The notes under the pieces: model-generated | Told to the model about the DNA's origin: nothing | What the model saw: the letters and a program-made list of their open reading frames with translations, nothing else | Database searches by the model: none | Part shown: positions 50,981-61,427 of the stretch, in pieces | Position numbering within the stretch: the stretch's first letter is position 1 | How the letters are laid out: the number at the start of each line of letters is the position of its first letter | Made by a program: the position numbers and the translations under genes | Assembly (NCBI RefSeq): GCF_001679725.1 | Contig: NZ_CP016282.1 | Span: 682,001-746,000 of the forward strand | Origin: Cryobacterium arcticum | Lineage (GTDB): Bacteria > Actinomycetota > Actinomycetes > Actinomycetales > Microbacteriaceae | Reading direction: 5' to 3' | DNA: 64,000 nt

Positions 50981-52999
50981 CTATTCGCGGGTGCTTTCGG
51001 CGGGAACCGGAGCGGTGTCGGCTGCCGGAACGGACGCGGGGACGACCGGGCCGAGTCCGAGCGTCGACGTCCAGGACTCCAGCGACGTGAGGTCGTGCTC
51101 ACGCGAGCGGTACGTCTCACTCAGCGTGCTCCACCGGCGGCGGAAGCGCAGGTTCTGGGTCAGGCTCGACCAGAGCAGCGACCGGAACATGCCGCGGTCG
51201 CGGATGTGCCAGGTCACGCCTGATCCCTCGGCGTTGGTGATGACCACGCTGTCCATGCTCGGCACGGTCCACCACGGCGCCGTGCGGGGCAGGTGGGTGT
51301 CCGGGCGGACGCTGGCCTGCGGGTGCGGCTTCTTGAGGCCGTGCCGCACGAAGCTCTTGATCAGGAACGAGTAGAGCTGGCGACCGCTCGGGCGCGGCTC
51401 GTCGCTGCCGACGAGATTGGTCATCGGGAACCGGCCGAAGCGGCCGAGGTCCTTGATGAGGGCCGATTCGGGGTAGTCGCCGGCCAGGGCGCGGATGGCG
51501 GGAAGCCGGGTGGTCAGCTCGCCGTGCAGGGCGTCCGGTCCGGCCATGACGCTCTCGTAGGCCAGCTGGCGCAGCTTGACCGTGTAGTAGTCCATGGTCA
51601 GCAGGTGCCGCACGTCGGAGGCCAGGTTGCTGATGGTCAGGCGCCCGCCCTTGGCATGCGGGGAGTGCAGCAGGGCCGCGACGAGACGGTTACGGGCGTG
51701 GTAGAACGCCTGCCAGTCCCTGGAGTCGTCCTTGTCGACCCAGGACACGTGCCATACGGCCGCGCCGGGCAGGCTGACGGTGGAATAGCCGTGCTCGGAG
51801 GCGCGCAGGGAGAACTCGGCATCGTCCCACTTGATGAACACGGGAAGCGACAGGCCGACCTCACGGATGATCTCGATCGGGATGAGGCTCATCCACCAGC
51901 CGTTGTAGGCGACGTCGTTGCGCTGGTGCAGCCAGGTGGTCTGGCGCAGGTTCATGGCGGTGAAGTCGTGCCGCGACGGCGTGATCGGGCCCCACATGAA
52001 GTTCCACGTGTCGATGGACTCGGCGAAGGCGTGCAGCTTGGTCTTGTCGAACATGTCGAACATGTGACCGCCGACGATGGTCGGGTCGGTGCACAGACGG
52101 GCGAAGGCCAGGGCGCGGCGGATGCTCTCGGGCTCGACGACCACGTCGTCGTCCAGCAGCATCACGTAGTCGCTGGTTCCGGCCGCGACGGTCTCGAGCA
52201 TCCCGCGGGAGAACCCGCCGGAGCCGCCCGCGTTGACCTGGTCGATGACGCGCAGGCGTCCGCCGAGTGCGGCGTCCACCTCGGCGTACCGGGCGTGTTC
52301 GCGGATCTTGTCCGTGCCCTGGTCGACCACGAGGATCTGGTCGAGTCCGGCCAAGACGTCCGCGTCGGTGGCGATGGTGGCCAGCAGCTCGAGGCAGTAG
52401 GCGGTGCGGTTGAGTGTGGTGATCGCGATGGTGAGGGTGCGCTCCGGGCCGACCGGCTCGTCGGAGGGCGGTGCCTGCCATTCGGCGCTGGTGAGGGCGA
52501 AGTCCTCGCCGCGCGAGACCAGGTCGAACCAGTACCAGCCGCCGTCGATGAAGTAGTCGAAGCCGAGGTCGAAGTCCACCGTGCCGGCCTCCTCTACGTG
52601 AGCGGAGTCGACCACCTGGATCACACCACGTGCGTTGGAGCGGTAGACGATGATGTCACCGGGGCCCGTGGTGGAGATGCTCAAGCGCACGCCGGTGAGC
52701 TTGGTCCAGCGACGCCAGTAGCTGGCGGGGAACGCGTTGAAGTAGGTGCCCAGCGAGACCCGCTTGTCGAGGCCGGGCTTGAGGCCCCGACGGCCGTCGA
52801 GCATGGGCGTGACGTTGTGGTGGGTGAGGCGCAACGGCTGCAGCGTCGACTCGTCGGATGCGGCGCCGCGGCCGCGGCCGGTGACGGCGCCAGGGGTGAC
52901 GATCTGGGTCCACTCGTCGGGGTCGACGTAGAGCGGCGCGACGTCGGGGTCGGACGACGACGGGAAGATCACTTTTTGCAGAACGATGGGGGTGGACAT
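50981..52999 (-). CDS. glfT2: GlfT2-like polymerising galactofuranosyltransferase
   Basis: A 672-residue GT2 enzyme with the full GlfT2 architecture: an N-terminal beta-sandwich (about 1-190, starting LQKVIFPSSSD), a GT-A domain with ITTLNRTAYCLELL, NAGGSGGFSRGM and the metal site LLDDDVV, the catalytic/acceptor region FIKWDDAEFSLRA and WHVSWVDKDDS, and a C-terminal helical domain. In mycobacteria GlfT2 extends galactan from UDP-galactofuranose. It follows glf by 17 bases. Acceptor in this organism is unknown. Confidence 0.9.
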   Translation of the reverse strand: MSTPIVLQKVIFPSSSDPDVAPLYVDPDEWTQIVTPGAVTGRGRGAASDESTLQPLRLTHHNVTPMLDGRRGLKPGLDKRVSLGTYFNAFPASYWRRWTKLTGVRLSISTTGPGDIIVYRSNARGVIQVVDSAHVEEAGTVDFDLGFDYFIDGGWYWFDLVSRGEDFALTSAEWQAPPSDEPVGPERTLTIAITTLNRTAYCLELLATIATDADVLAGLDQILVVDQGTDKIREHARYAEVDAALGGRLRVIDQVNAGGSGGFSRGMLETVAAGTSDYVMLLDDDVVVEPESIRRALAFARLCTDPTIVGGHMFDMFDKTKLHAFAESIDTWNFMWGPITPSRHDFTAMNLRQTTWLHQRNDVAYNGWWMSLIPIEIIREVGLSLPVFIKWDDAEFSLRASEHGYSTVSLPGAAVWHVSWVDKDDSRDWQAFYHARNRLVAALLHSPHAKGGRLTISNLASDVRHLLTMDYYTVKLRQLAYESVMAGPDALHGELTTRLPAIRALAGDYPESALIKDLGRFGRFPMTNLVGSDEPRPSGRQLYSFLIKSFVRHGLKKPHPQASVRPDTHLPRTAPWWTVPSMDSVVITNAEGSGVTWHIRDRGMFRSLLWSSLTQNLRFRRRWSTLSETYRSREHDLTSLESWTSTLGLGPVVPASVPAADTAPVPAESTRE

Positions 53000-53016
53000 G
53001 GTGAGACTCCGACTCG

Positions 53017-54333
<1,317 letters not shown>

Positions 54334-54352
54334 TCACCTGATGGCCCCAAGG

Positions 54353-54358
54353 TATGGT
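54353..54358 (+). promoter_or_regulatory. -10 element of leaderless membrane-protein gene
   Basis: TATGGT, then GAATCA, then GTG at 54365; predicted +1 falls on the start codon. No Shine-Dalgarno sequence is present. Confidence 0.5.
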
Positions 54359-54364
54359 GAATCA

Positions 54365-56230
54365 GTGACAGACGCACGAGTGGCCAGAGTATCCGGCCGC
54401 GGCCGATTCCGAACCGGCGCAGTGGTGGTGGCAGCTCTTCTGCTCCACCTGATCACGCAAGCCGGCATGTACCTGGCCACCCCGGGTTTCTCGCTCGGCC
54501 GGTTCCGCGATTACTTCGTGCACGATCAGCTCGGCTACCTGGCGATCGTGAAGAATTTCTCAGAGGGACTCTTCGCCGCCGTCGAGCCGGACACCGAGAC
54601 CGGGGCGAACACCTACCCGCGGATGTACTACGAGGCCATCGGCCTGGTGGCCCGCGTGACCGGGTGGGACCCGATCGTGGCGTGGAACGTGTGCGGCATG
54701 GCCGTGCAGCTCGTGCTCGTCGGGCTGCTCGCCGGCATCCTCGTCGGCCTGAGCCGGCGCTGGTGGGTGGGCCTGATCGCGCCGGTTCCCTTCATGCTCG
54801 GCACCTTCTCCCGGCTCACGGTCACCGGCTGGTACACCCCGCTCGAGTCGCACGCCGTGATCTGGGGCCCGTTCGGGATCCTGCACACCCTCAACGGCGA
54901 ATCGGTGTCGCTCTCGCTCGCCGCCATCTGCCTGCTCTCCCTTGGCATGCTCTGGTTGCGGCCGGCCCGTCCGCGCACCCGGGTGCTGCTCACGACGCTG
55001 ATCAGCCTGGTCCTCGGCGGCCTGGCCAATGTGCAGACCTACTCCTTCATCGCCGCGATCTACCTGCTTGCCTTCGGGCTGGCCACCTGGGTGATCCTCC
55101 GCGGCCGGCACTACGTGCTCGCGGCCCTGTCCGTCGTCCTCATCCCGGTGGTCTTCCTGGCCGGACCCACGGTGGCCGACGCGGGCGGCCAGCTGCCGGC
55201 GCTGGTCTTCGGTTTGCTTCCCGCCGTGCCCGGCATGATCGCCCTCATCGTGCGGAGCCGCGGCGCCGTGCTGCTGTACTGCGTCGCGGTCGTGCTCGGA
55301 GCGTCTCCGCAGGTGGTCCAGACCGTCGTCGGCCTCGTCACGGGCGACCCGTTCCTGGCCTACCGGGTGGCCTCGAACACCAAACTCGGCGTGCCGCTGG
55401 AGACCGGGCTGATCTCGGGCCTCGCGCTGATCGTTCCCCTCATCGTCATCCTCGCCGCCGCCATCTGGCGCAAGCGCCCGCTCTGGGGTGCCTACGCGCT
55501 CGGCGCCGCCCTTGCCTGGGTCATGCTGGGCACCAACGACATCTGGGGTGCCAACGCCGAGCCGTACCGGCTCTACATGGACGTGTTCTTCCTCGTCGCG
55601 GCCACCATCCTGCCGATCGGTGTGCTGGTGTTGACCGATCTCTGGAGCGCCCGGGCCGGGCAGGTGCAGCCGGACCCCAGCGGTGCCGAAGCGGATGCGG
55701 TCGCGCCCGCGCCGGCCGTGACCGGACGCTCCGTGCCGCGCTGGGCCGTCCTCGTGGCCGCGCTGCTCTGCGTCGGGATCGCCACAGTGTCGCTCACCGA
55801 CTGGTGGGTGTTCTACCGCAGCGGCATCGCCCGGGCCCTGATGGTGACCGATTCACCGCGCGACCAGGCGCTGACCGAGCTGGCGCAGCAGTCGGCCCGG
55901 ACGCATCCAGGCACCCTGGTCATGGTGGACTCCTGCATCGACCCGCGGGTGCTCAAGGTCACCTCTGGCGTGCCCATCGCGTACTACCACCTCGGCATGG
56001 CCTGGCCCACCGACTACGACGCGATCGCCACGATCGTGTCAGCCCGGCTGAGCGGCGCCATCGACCGGGACGCAGCCATCGAGGGCAACGCCACCCAGGT
56101 GCTCACCGACAGCGACTGCGGCGACGACTGGGGCGACCGCTACGCGGACGACCTCGTCGAACAGAGCAGCCTGCCGTACACCCAGGCCGACGGCTCGAGC
56201 GGCACCATCACGCTCTGGGGCCTGGAGTAA
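54365..56230 (+). CDS. Polytopic membrane protein, GT-C-like
   Basis: A 621-residue protein with about 12 membrane segments in residues 15-500 and a short C-terminal soluble domain (about 510-620) with two cysteines (SCIDP, SDCGDD). The first loop FVHDQLGYLAIVKNF and the later NTYPRMYYEAIG are compatible with a GT-C glycosyltransferase but no family is certain. GTG 54365 is chosen on promoter spacing and because upstream codons are antisense to glf. It sits inside the glycan region between glf and a flippase-like gene. Confidence 0.72.
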   Translation: MTDARVARVSGRGRFRTGAVVVAALLLHLITQAGMYLATPGFSLGRFRDYFVHDQLGYLAIVKNFSEGLFAAVEPDTETGANTYPRMYYEAIGLVARVTGWDPIVAWNVCGMAVQLVLVGLLAGILVGLSRRWWVGLIAPVPFMLGTFSRLTVTGWYTPLESHAVIWGPFGILHTLNGESVSLSLAAICLLSLGMLWLRPARPRTRVLLTTLISLVLGGLANVQTYSFIAAIYLLAFGLATWVILRGRHYVLAALSVVLIPVVFLAGPTVADAGGQLPALVFGLLPAVPGMIALIVRSRGAVLLYCVAVVLGASPQVVQTVVGLVTGDPFLAYRVASNTKLGVPLETGLISGLALIVPLIVILAAAIWRKRPLWGAYALGAALAWVMLGTNDIWGANAEPYRLYMDVFFLVAATILPIGVLVLTDLWSARAGQVQPDPSGAEADAVAPAPAVTGRSVPRWAVLVAALLCVGIATVSLTDWWVFYRSGIARALMVTDSPRDQALTELAQQSARTHPGTLVMVDSCIDPRVLKVTSGVPIAYYHLGMAWPTDYDAIATIVSARLSGAIDRDAAIEGNATQVLTDSDCGDDWGDRYADDLVEQSSLPYTQADGSSGTITLWGLE

Positions 56231-56252
56231 GCACCCGGCGGCAGCTGCTTAC
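56227..56252. terminator. Short dyad overlapping two convergent stop codons
   Basis: GTAAGCA (56227-56233) and TGCTTAC (56246-56252) form a perfect 7-base-pair stem with a 12-base GC-rich loop. It contains the stop codons of both flanking genes. Confidence 0.45.
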
Positions 56253-57568
56253 GCGGCGGTGACGCGAGTCTTCCGCACCAGGATCAGGTACACGGCGTGC
56301 AGGAGGACTCCGGCCGCCGGGCCCACCAGCAGCGCCAGCACGGTCTTCTCGATGAAGCCGAGGGGCAGCAGCAGGCAGCCGATTGTGGTGAGGGCGGCGA
56401 CGATCCAGCCGGCGCTGAACGCCGCGTGGGCGTTGCGGGAGAGCACCGCGGGGGCGCTGACGCACAGCGCGCCGACCAGAGCTGAGGAGAGCACGAGGAT
56501 CGCGATGATCCAACCGCCCACCGTCGGCGCCTCCGGGTAGACGAAGGCGAAGATCGGCGGACCGAGCAGGTAACCCAGCACGGCGAGCACGAGCCCGACG
56601 GCGACAACAGCGCCCTCCAACATGAGCAGGGTGCGCCAGAACTGCGCGGCCCTGGTGCGGAAGAAGACGATCAGGAAGCTCTGCAGCGCCATGCCGACCA
56701 CGATCAGGGGCGCGCGCGTCAGCGTGGCCGCGAGGACGATGATGCCCAGATCGTCGGCCGAGACCGTGGGCGAGGTGAGCTTGAGCACGAGCGGGAACCC
56801 GCTGATCATGATGCCCATCGCCGCCGCGGCCACGATGGTTCGGCCGACGTTCCAGGTGAGCTGCGGCAGGGAGACGTCGAGCCGGGTCTTGCCCACGATG
56901 CGGGCGCGGGCGAACGGCCACACGGCGAGCACGGCCACCGGGAACGGGATGGCGATGGCCCAGGCGAAGGCGACGGCATCCGGGATCAGGTAGGCCACGC
57001 CGATCACGAGCACCAGGCGCAGCAGGCCCTCGATGCTGATCAGCGCGAACAGGGCCTTCCAGTGGCTGACGCCGTAGAGGGAACCGGCCAGGACCGCCAG
57101 CGGCACGTAGGAGGCGGCGCCGACGGCCAGCGGGTAGACCATGGCCCAGCCGTGTTCGGGGAAGACAGCGGCCTGCCAGAACGGTGCGGTGCCCAGTACG
57201 AGCACCAGGACCCCGAAGAACGCCATCAGGGCGAACTTGCCGGCCTGGCCGGACCGGGTGGTGTCACCCGGGAGCCTGGCCTGGGTGCCCCGGGTGATCT
57301 CCTGCTGAATGCCGGTGAGAGCCGCGGCGACCAGGAAGGTGAAGGCCCAGAACACCGCGAAGGTCGCGTACGGGGCGACGCCGATCAGCTTCGGCACCCA
57401 CGCCGTGATCAGATAGCCGGCGATCCCCACTAGGCCCGTTGCGGCCACGATCAGGATGAAGCCGTTGCCGGTCTTCGCGGTCGCCGTCTCCACGACGGGC
57501 AACTCCTGGTCTGGCTCTTCTGTCTGACTCACGTGCACGGGTCCCGCTTCCTCGACTGGTCGTTCCAT
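56249..57568 (-). CDS. MOP-superfamily polysaccharide flippase-like protein
   Basis: A 439-residue membrane protein with about 12 hydrophobic segments, beginning LIVAATGLVGIAGYLI after a polar 33-residue leader. Layout and low conservation fit a Wzx-like lipid-linked oligosaccharide flippase. It is followed on the same strand downstream of two O-antigen-ligase/polymerase-like genes, as expected for a Wzx/Wzy system. The assignment is by topology and context, not by a diagnostic motif. Confidence 0.68.
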   Translation of the reverse strand: MERPVEEAGPVHVSQTEEPDQELPVVETATAKTGNGFILIVAATGLVGIAGYLITAWVPKLIGVAPYATFAVFWAFTFLVAAALTGIQQEITRGTQARLPGDTTRSGQAGKFALMAFFGVLVLVLGTAPFWQAAVFPEHGWAMVYPLAVGAASYVPLAVLAGSLYGVSHWKALFALISIEGLLRLVLVIGVAYLIPDAVAFAWAIAIPFPVAVLAVWPFARARIVGKTRLDVSLPQLTWNVGRTIVAAAAMGIMISGFPLVLKLTSPTVSADDLGIIVLAATLTRAPLIVVGMALQSFLIVFFRTRAAQFWRTLLMLEGAVVAVGLVLAVLGYLLGPPIFAFVYPEAPTVGGWIIAILVLSSALVGALCVSAPAVLSRNAHAAFSAGWIVAALTTIGCLLLPLGFIEKTVLALLVGPAAGVLLHAVYLILVRKTRVTAA

Positions 57569-57615
57569 TGTGCGTGCTTCGGTGCTGGCACCGGCGCAGG
57601 CCGTTCGCCGCGAGC

Positions 57616-58920
57616 CTAGCCGTCCAGGCTGTTACGCAGGCTCGGCCCCAGTAACCGCCGCCAGCTCTGCCCCTGCGCGGCCTTCACCGAACAGATCAAC
57701 AGCAGCACCCAGCCGTACTCCACCAGGACCGTGCTCTCGGCCGCGGAGGTGACGAGCAGCACCACCAGAACGAGTGGCGACCAGACGTACACGACGGGCC
57801 GTTTGTTCGAGGCGAGCAGCCAGGAGCGCACGAAGGCCAGGATCACGAGCGTCACGAAGGACAGGAATCCCACGAGGCCGACTTGGAAGTATACGTCGAG
57901 GAAGGCGTTGAGGGCTGACGCGTGCTGGCTGTTCGTGACGAAGTCCAGCCAGCCGTACGGGCTGATCTTCTCCGGCCAGATGCCCGTCCAGCCCCAGCCC
58001 TCGAGCGGATGCAGGTCCACCAGGCGCCACATCTCGCGCCAGAGCGACGAGCGGGTTTCGAACTCGCTGCCGGCGTTCAACTGGCTGATGATGCCGGCCC
58101 GGGCGACGAAGACGACCAGGGCCGTGAGCACCGCGGCGCCGAGCAGGCTCAGCTGCAGGAGCCAGCGGTTCTCGGCCGGCGTGCGCCGCAGCCAGTACAG
58201 CGCAAGGGCGGCGATACCCACGGCGCTGGCGACGACCACGAAGACGGGGGAGTGGGTGAGGATCAGGCCGAGCACCGCGAGGGCGATCGACCAGGCGGCG
58301 CGGCCTGGACGCACCGAGCGGGAGCGCAGCTCGATGATGAAGCTGATCGCGGCGATCAGGGAGACCAGGCCGAGAACGTTGCGGGAACCGAAGATGCCCT
58401 GGATCGGGCCGAGCAGGGCGATGTTGCCCTGCACGCCGAGGAAGGTGATCGGGAGGTCGAGCAGGAGCCCGGAGAGCACCTCGAGGGCGATCGACAGCCC
58501 CAGGAGCACCCGGAGGACGTCTCCGGTGGCGCGGACGATCTGGATGGTGTCGCGCACCAGGGCCACATAGATGGCCAGGAATGCGAAGGCCAGCTGGTAG
58601 CCGACGCCGCTGAGCGTGCGCAGGGGATACTCGCTCCACAGCACCGACAGGGCACACCAGACCAGGAACACCAGGATCGACACCGGCAGCAGGCCGTGCC
58701 ACTCGATGCTGTGCCGCCGGGCGATCATGGATGCCGCGGCCAGGAGCACCAAGCAGATCAGCGCGCCCAGGAGCCCCGGCCACCCCATCAGGCTGCGTAC
58801 CAGGTGCGTGGCGAAGGCCAGGCCCAGGATCAGGTGGGTGAGCGTCGCGCTGAACCGCGGCGATGAGAAGGCCGCGGAGACCGCGGCGGGGATGTGGCGG
58901 GGCCGGGACTGGTCCCTCAT
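57616..58920 (-). CDS. O-antigen ligase/polymerase family membrane protein (second of pair)
   Basis: A 434-residue polytopic protein with about 11-12 membrane segments. Wzy_C/WaaL features: SRNVLGLVSLIAAISFIIE, a periplasmic loop with FETRSSLWREMWRLVDLHPLEGWGW, and SQHASALNAFLDVYFQVG, in which the H-x-x-x-L-N pattern is typical of the family. The start overlaps the upstream paralogue by 4 bases (58917-58920). Whether it polymerises repeat units or ligates them to a carrier cannot be decided. Confidence 0.85.
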   Translation of the reverse strand: MRDQSRPRHIPAAVSAAFSSPRFSATLTHLILGLAFATHLVRSLMGWPGLLGALICLVLLAAASMIARRHSIEWHGLLPVSILVFLVWCALSVLWSEYPLRTLSGVGYQLAFAFLAIYVALVRDTIQIVRATGDVLRVLLGLSIALEVLSGLLLDLPITFLGVQGNIALLGPIQGIFGSRNVLGLVSLIAAISFIIELRSRSVRPGRAAWSIALAVLGLILTHSPVFVVVASAVGIAALALYWLRRTPAENRWLLQLSLLGAAVLTALVVFVARAGIISQLNAGSEFETRSSLWREMWRLVDLHPLEGWGWTGIWPEKISPYGWLDFVTNSQHASALNAFLDVYFQVGLVGFLSFVTLVILAFVRSWLLASNKRPVVYVWSPLVLVVLLVTSAAESTVLVEYGWVLLLICSVKAAQGQSWRRLLGPSLRNSLDG

Positions 58921-60230
58921 CGCCGGCCCACGCCCAGAAGCTCGGCGTCTGCGCCGGGGCGTTTGGTGGTCACGGCGAGGATCACGAGCAGCACCCAGCC
59001 GGACTCGACCAGGATGCGGCTCTCCGCCAGGCTTTGCGCGAGGAGGGCGACCGTGAGCAGAAGCGGCAGCAGCGAGACGACGGAGAACGGTTCGGTGTCG
59101 GCGACGCCGAGGCGCGGCCGGTCGACGGCGAGGAACCAGGCCCGCCACAGGGTCGACAGGGTCAGCGCGGCGAAGACGATCAGGCCCAGGATGCCCAGCT
59201 GCAGCCAAACGTCCAGCCAGGCGTTGTGGGCCTGCAGGTATTGCACGCCCTTCCGCACCGCCAGGCCGTTGAACGGCTCCACCCACGGCGCCCAGTAGCT
59301 CACCCAACCCCAGCCGACGACCGGCCGCTCGCCGGCGAGGCCGATGACCCGGGACCAGATGTCGAATCGTCCGGTGAGGTCCTCGCTCTTGCCGAGCAGA
59401 GAGAGCAGGGTCGAGGAGAAGGCGACGAGCCCGACGACGGCCGCGGCCAGCGCCGCCGCCGCCGTGACGTAGAGCGGGCGGCGGCCCAGCGGCGGCAGCC
59501 GGCGTGCCCACAGGGCGAAGAGCAGCGCGACGGCGACGGCGACGAGGGCGACGGACACGGTGGCCGACCGGGTCAGCCAGAGCATCACCAGCGCCACGGC
59601 CACCCAGAAGATGCCGCGCCAGCGCGTCACGGTGCCGCCGACCAGCTGCACGGCGAAGACGATCAACGCCAGCAGAGCGATGAAGCCCAGCAGGTTGCGG
59701 CTGGCCACGATGCCCTCGATCGGGCCGCCCTCGAGCAGCAGCGCCCGCGACCAGTAGAACGCGGCGGGGATCTTGCCGCTGTACTCGACCCAGAACGGCA
59801 GCACCGGATGCCCGATGAACACGGCCACGATGAACTCGAAGACGACGGACAGGCCGAGGATCAGCTTGAGGGCCACGCCGAGGGTACGCAGCAACTCGGT
59901 CCAGCTCAGGCACAGGGCGAGGAACAGCCCGGCGATGGTGGTCGCCCACTGCAGGGTCACCCCGATGGCCCCTGCGCCTGGATACGCCGACCAGGCCAGA
60001 GACAGGGTCGCCAGCAACAGGAACGCGGCCAGGGATTTCGGGAAGCCCCGCCAGGTCCACTCCCGCCGGATGGACAGGAGGTAGCCGACGCTGCCTACGA
60101 GGACGACCACGGCGATGGCGCCGAATCCCCACCAGCCGAGCAGGTTGCGCCAGGCCTGGCCGGCCAACACGGTGAAGAACACCAGGGTCGCGAAGAGGCG
60201 AACGGTGAGACGGCTCTGCACGACGGGCAT
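58917..60230 (-). CDS. O-antigen ligase/polymerase family membrane protein (first of pair)
   Basis: A 437-residue paralogue of the next gene with the same layout: ASRNLLGFIALLALIVF, the loop LTGRFDIWSRVIGLAGERPVVGWGW and QAHNAWLDVWLQLGILG. The C-terminus VLLVILAVTTKRPG resembles the partner's. The start is ATG 60230; longer frames run into the rhodanese operator on the other strand. Tandem duplication followed by divergence seems likely. Confidence 0.85.
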   Translation of the reverse strand: MPVVQSRLTVRLFATLVFFTVLAGQAWRNLLGWWGFGAIAVVVLVGSVGYLLSIRREWTWRGFPKSLAAFLLLATLSLAWSAYPGAGAIGVTLQWATTIAGLFLALCLSWTELLRTLGVALKLILGLSVVFEFIVAVFIGHPVLPFWVEYSGKIPAAFYWSRALLLEGGPIEGIVASRNLLGFIALLALIVFAVQLVGGTVTRWRGIFWVAVALVMLWLTRSATVSVALVAVAVALLFALWARRLPPLGRRPLYVTAAAALAAAVVGLVAFSSTLLSLLGKSEDLTGRFDIWSRVIGLAGERPVVGWGWVSYWAPWVEPFNGLAVRKGVQYLQAHNAWLDVWLQLGILGLIVFAALTLSTLWRAWFLAVDRPRLGVADTEPFSVVSLLPLLLTVALLAQSLAESRILVESGWVLLVILAVTTKRPGADAELLGVGRR

Positions 60231-60278
60231 GTGTCTAGGGTACTGGGGACGCCTCTGCCGGACGGCGCGGATCCTCTG

Positions 60279-60294
60279 ATACCCTGAGGGGTAT
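60279..60294. promoter_or_regulatory. Perfect palindromic operator, probably for the CstR/CsoR-like regulator
   Basis: ATACCC-TGAG-GGGTAT: 6-base perfect arms with a 4-base spacer, 66 bases before the rhodanese ATG. ATAC...GTAT-flanked GC palindromes are typical operators of CsoR/CstR-family repressors, one of which is encoded two genes downstream. The TATAAC overlapping its right arm (60292-60297) could be a -10 element, giving repression by occlusion. Confidence 0.6.
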
Positions 60295-60359
60295 AACCCG
60301 AGCGGATGTCGGCGCGTTCTGTGCGCCGCACCGCCCCGCGCAGCCCCGGAGGGACCCCC

Positions 60360-60952
<593 letters not shown>

Positions 60953-60966
60953 TCCCGGCGCGATCC

Positions 60967-61413
60967 TTATTGCGGGGAGCCGGCGCCGCCCTCGGCCAGG
61001 TAGGCGAGGCGGCGCAGGGTCTCCGTGTTGCGCACCGAGATGGCCGCATCGCGCAGGAACAGCGGCACGAACCGGCCGGGTCCGGCGGTGGCGTCCTCGG
61101 TGATGCGAACGCGGCATCCGTCGCCCTGCGGCCGCACGTCGACGGCCACCTGGGCTTCGCCGATCGGCCAGCCCCGCGCCTGGAGCAACGCATGCCGGGG
61201 CGGGTCCCACTCCAGCATCGACGTGGTGTCGTCGAGCACGGCGGGCCAGACGCCGACGGAGTGATGGATGGTGCTGCCCGTGGCCGGCCAGGTCGCGTCG
61301 ACGTCCCGCATGCGGGAGGCGCCGACCACCCAGCCCGGGTAGAGCCAGCCGTCGGCGAGCACCGCGAAGACGCTCTCGGGGGAGCACTGCATGGTTCGGT
61401 AGTTCACGGCCAC
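60967..61413 (-). CDS. SRPBCC (START/Bet v1-like) family protein
   Basis: A 148-residue polyketide cyclase/START-like protein. It starts VAVNYRTMQCSPESVFAVLADGWLYPGWVVGA, the typical first strand and helices; a long C-terminal helix includes NTETLRRLAYLAEGG. GTG 61413 is preferred over GTG 61407 since AAGG lies 8 bases before it. It follows the FAD oxidoreductase by 14 bases and may share its substrate. Ligand unknown. Confidence 0.82.
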   Translation of the reverse strand: MAVNYRTMQCSPESVFAVLADGWLYPGWVVGASRMRDVDATWPATGSTIHHSVGVWPAVLDDTTSMLEWDPPRHALLQARGWPIGEAQVAVDVRPQGDGCRVRITEDATAGPGRFVPLFLRDAAISVRNTETLRRLAYLAEGGAGSPQ

Positions 61414-61427
61414 GGGGGCACCTTTCG

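Noticed and set aside
57616..60132. An 838-codon minus-strand frame that looks like one giant protein across both O-antigen-ligase-like genes.
   Set aside because: The first 400 codons are arginine- and proline-rich shadow sequence; the true upstream protein is in another frame and starts at 60230.
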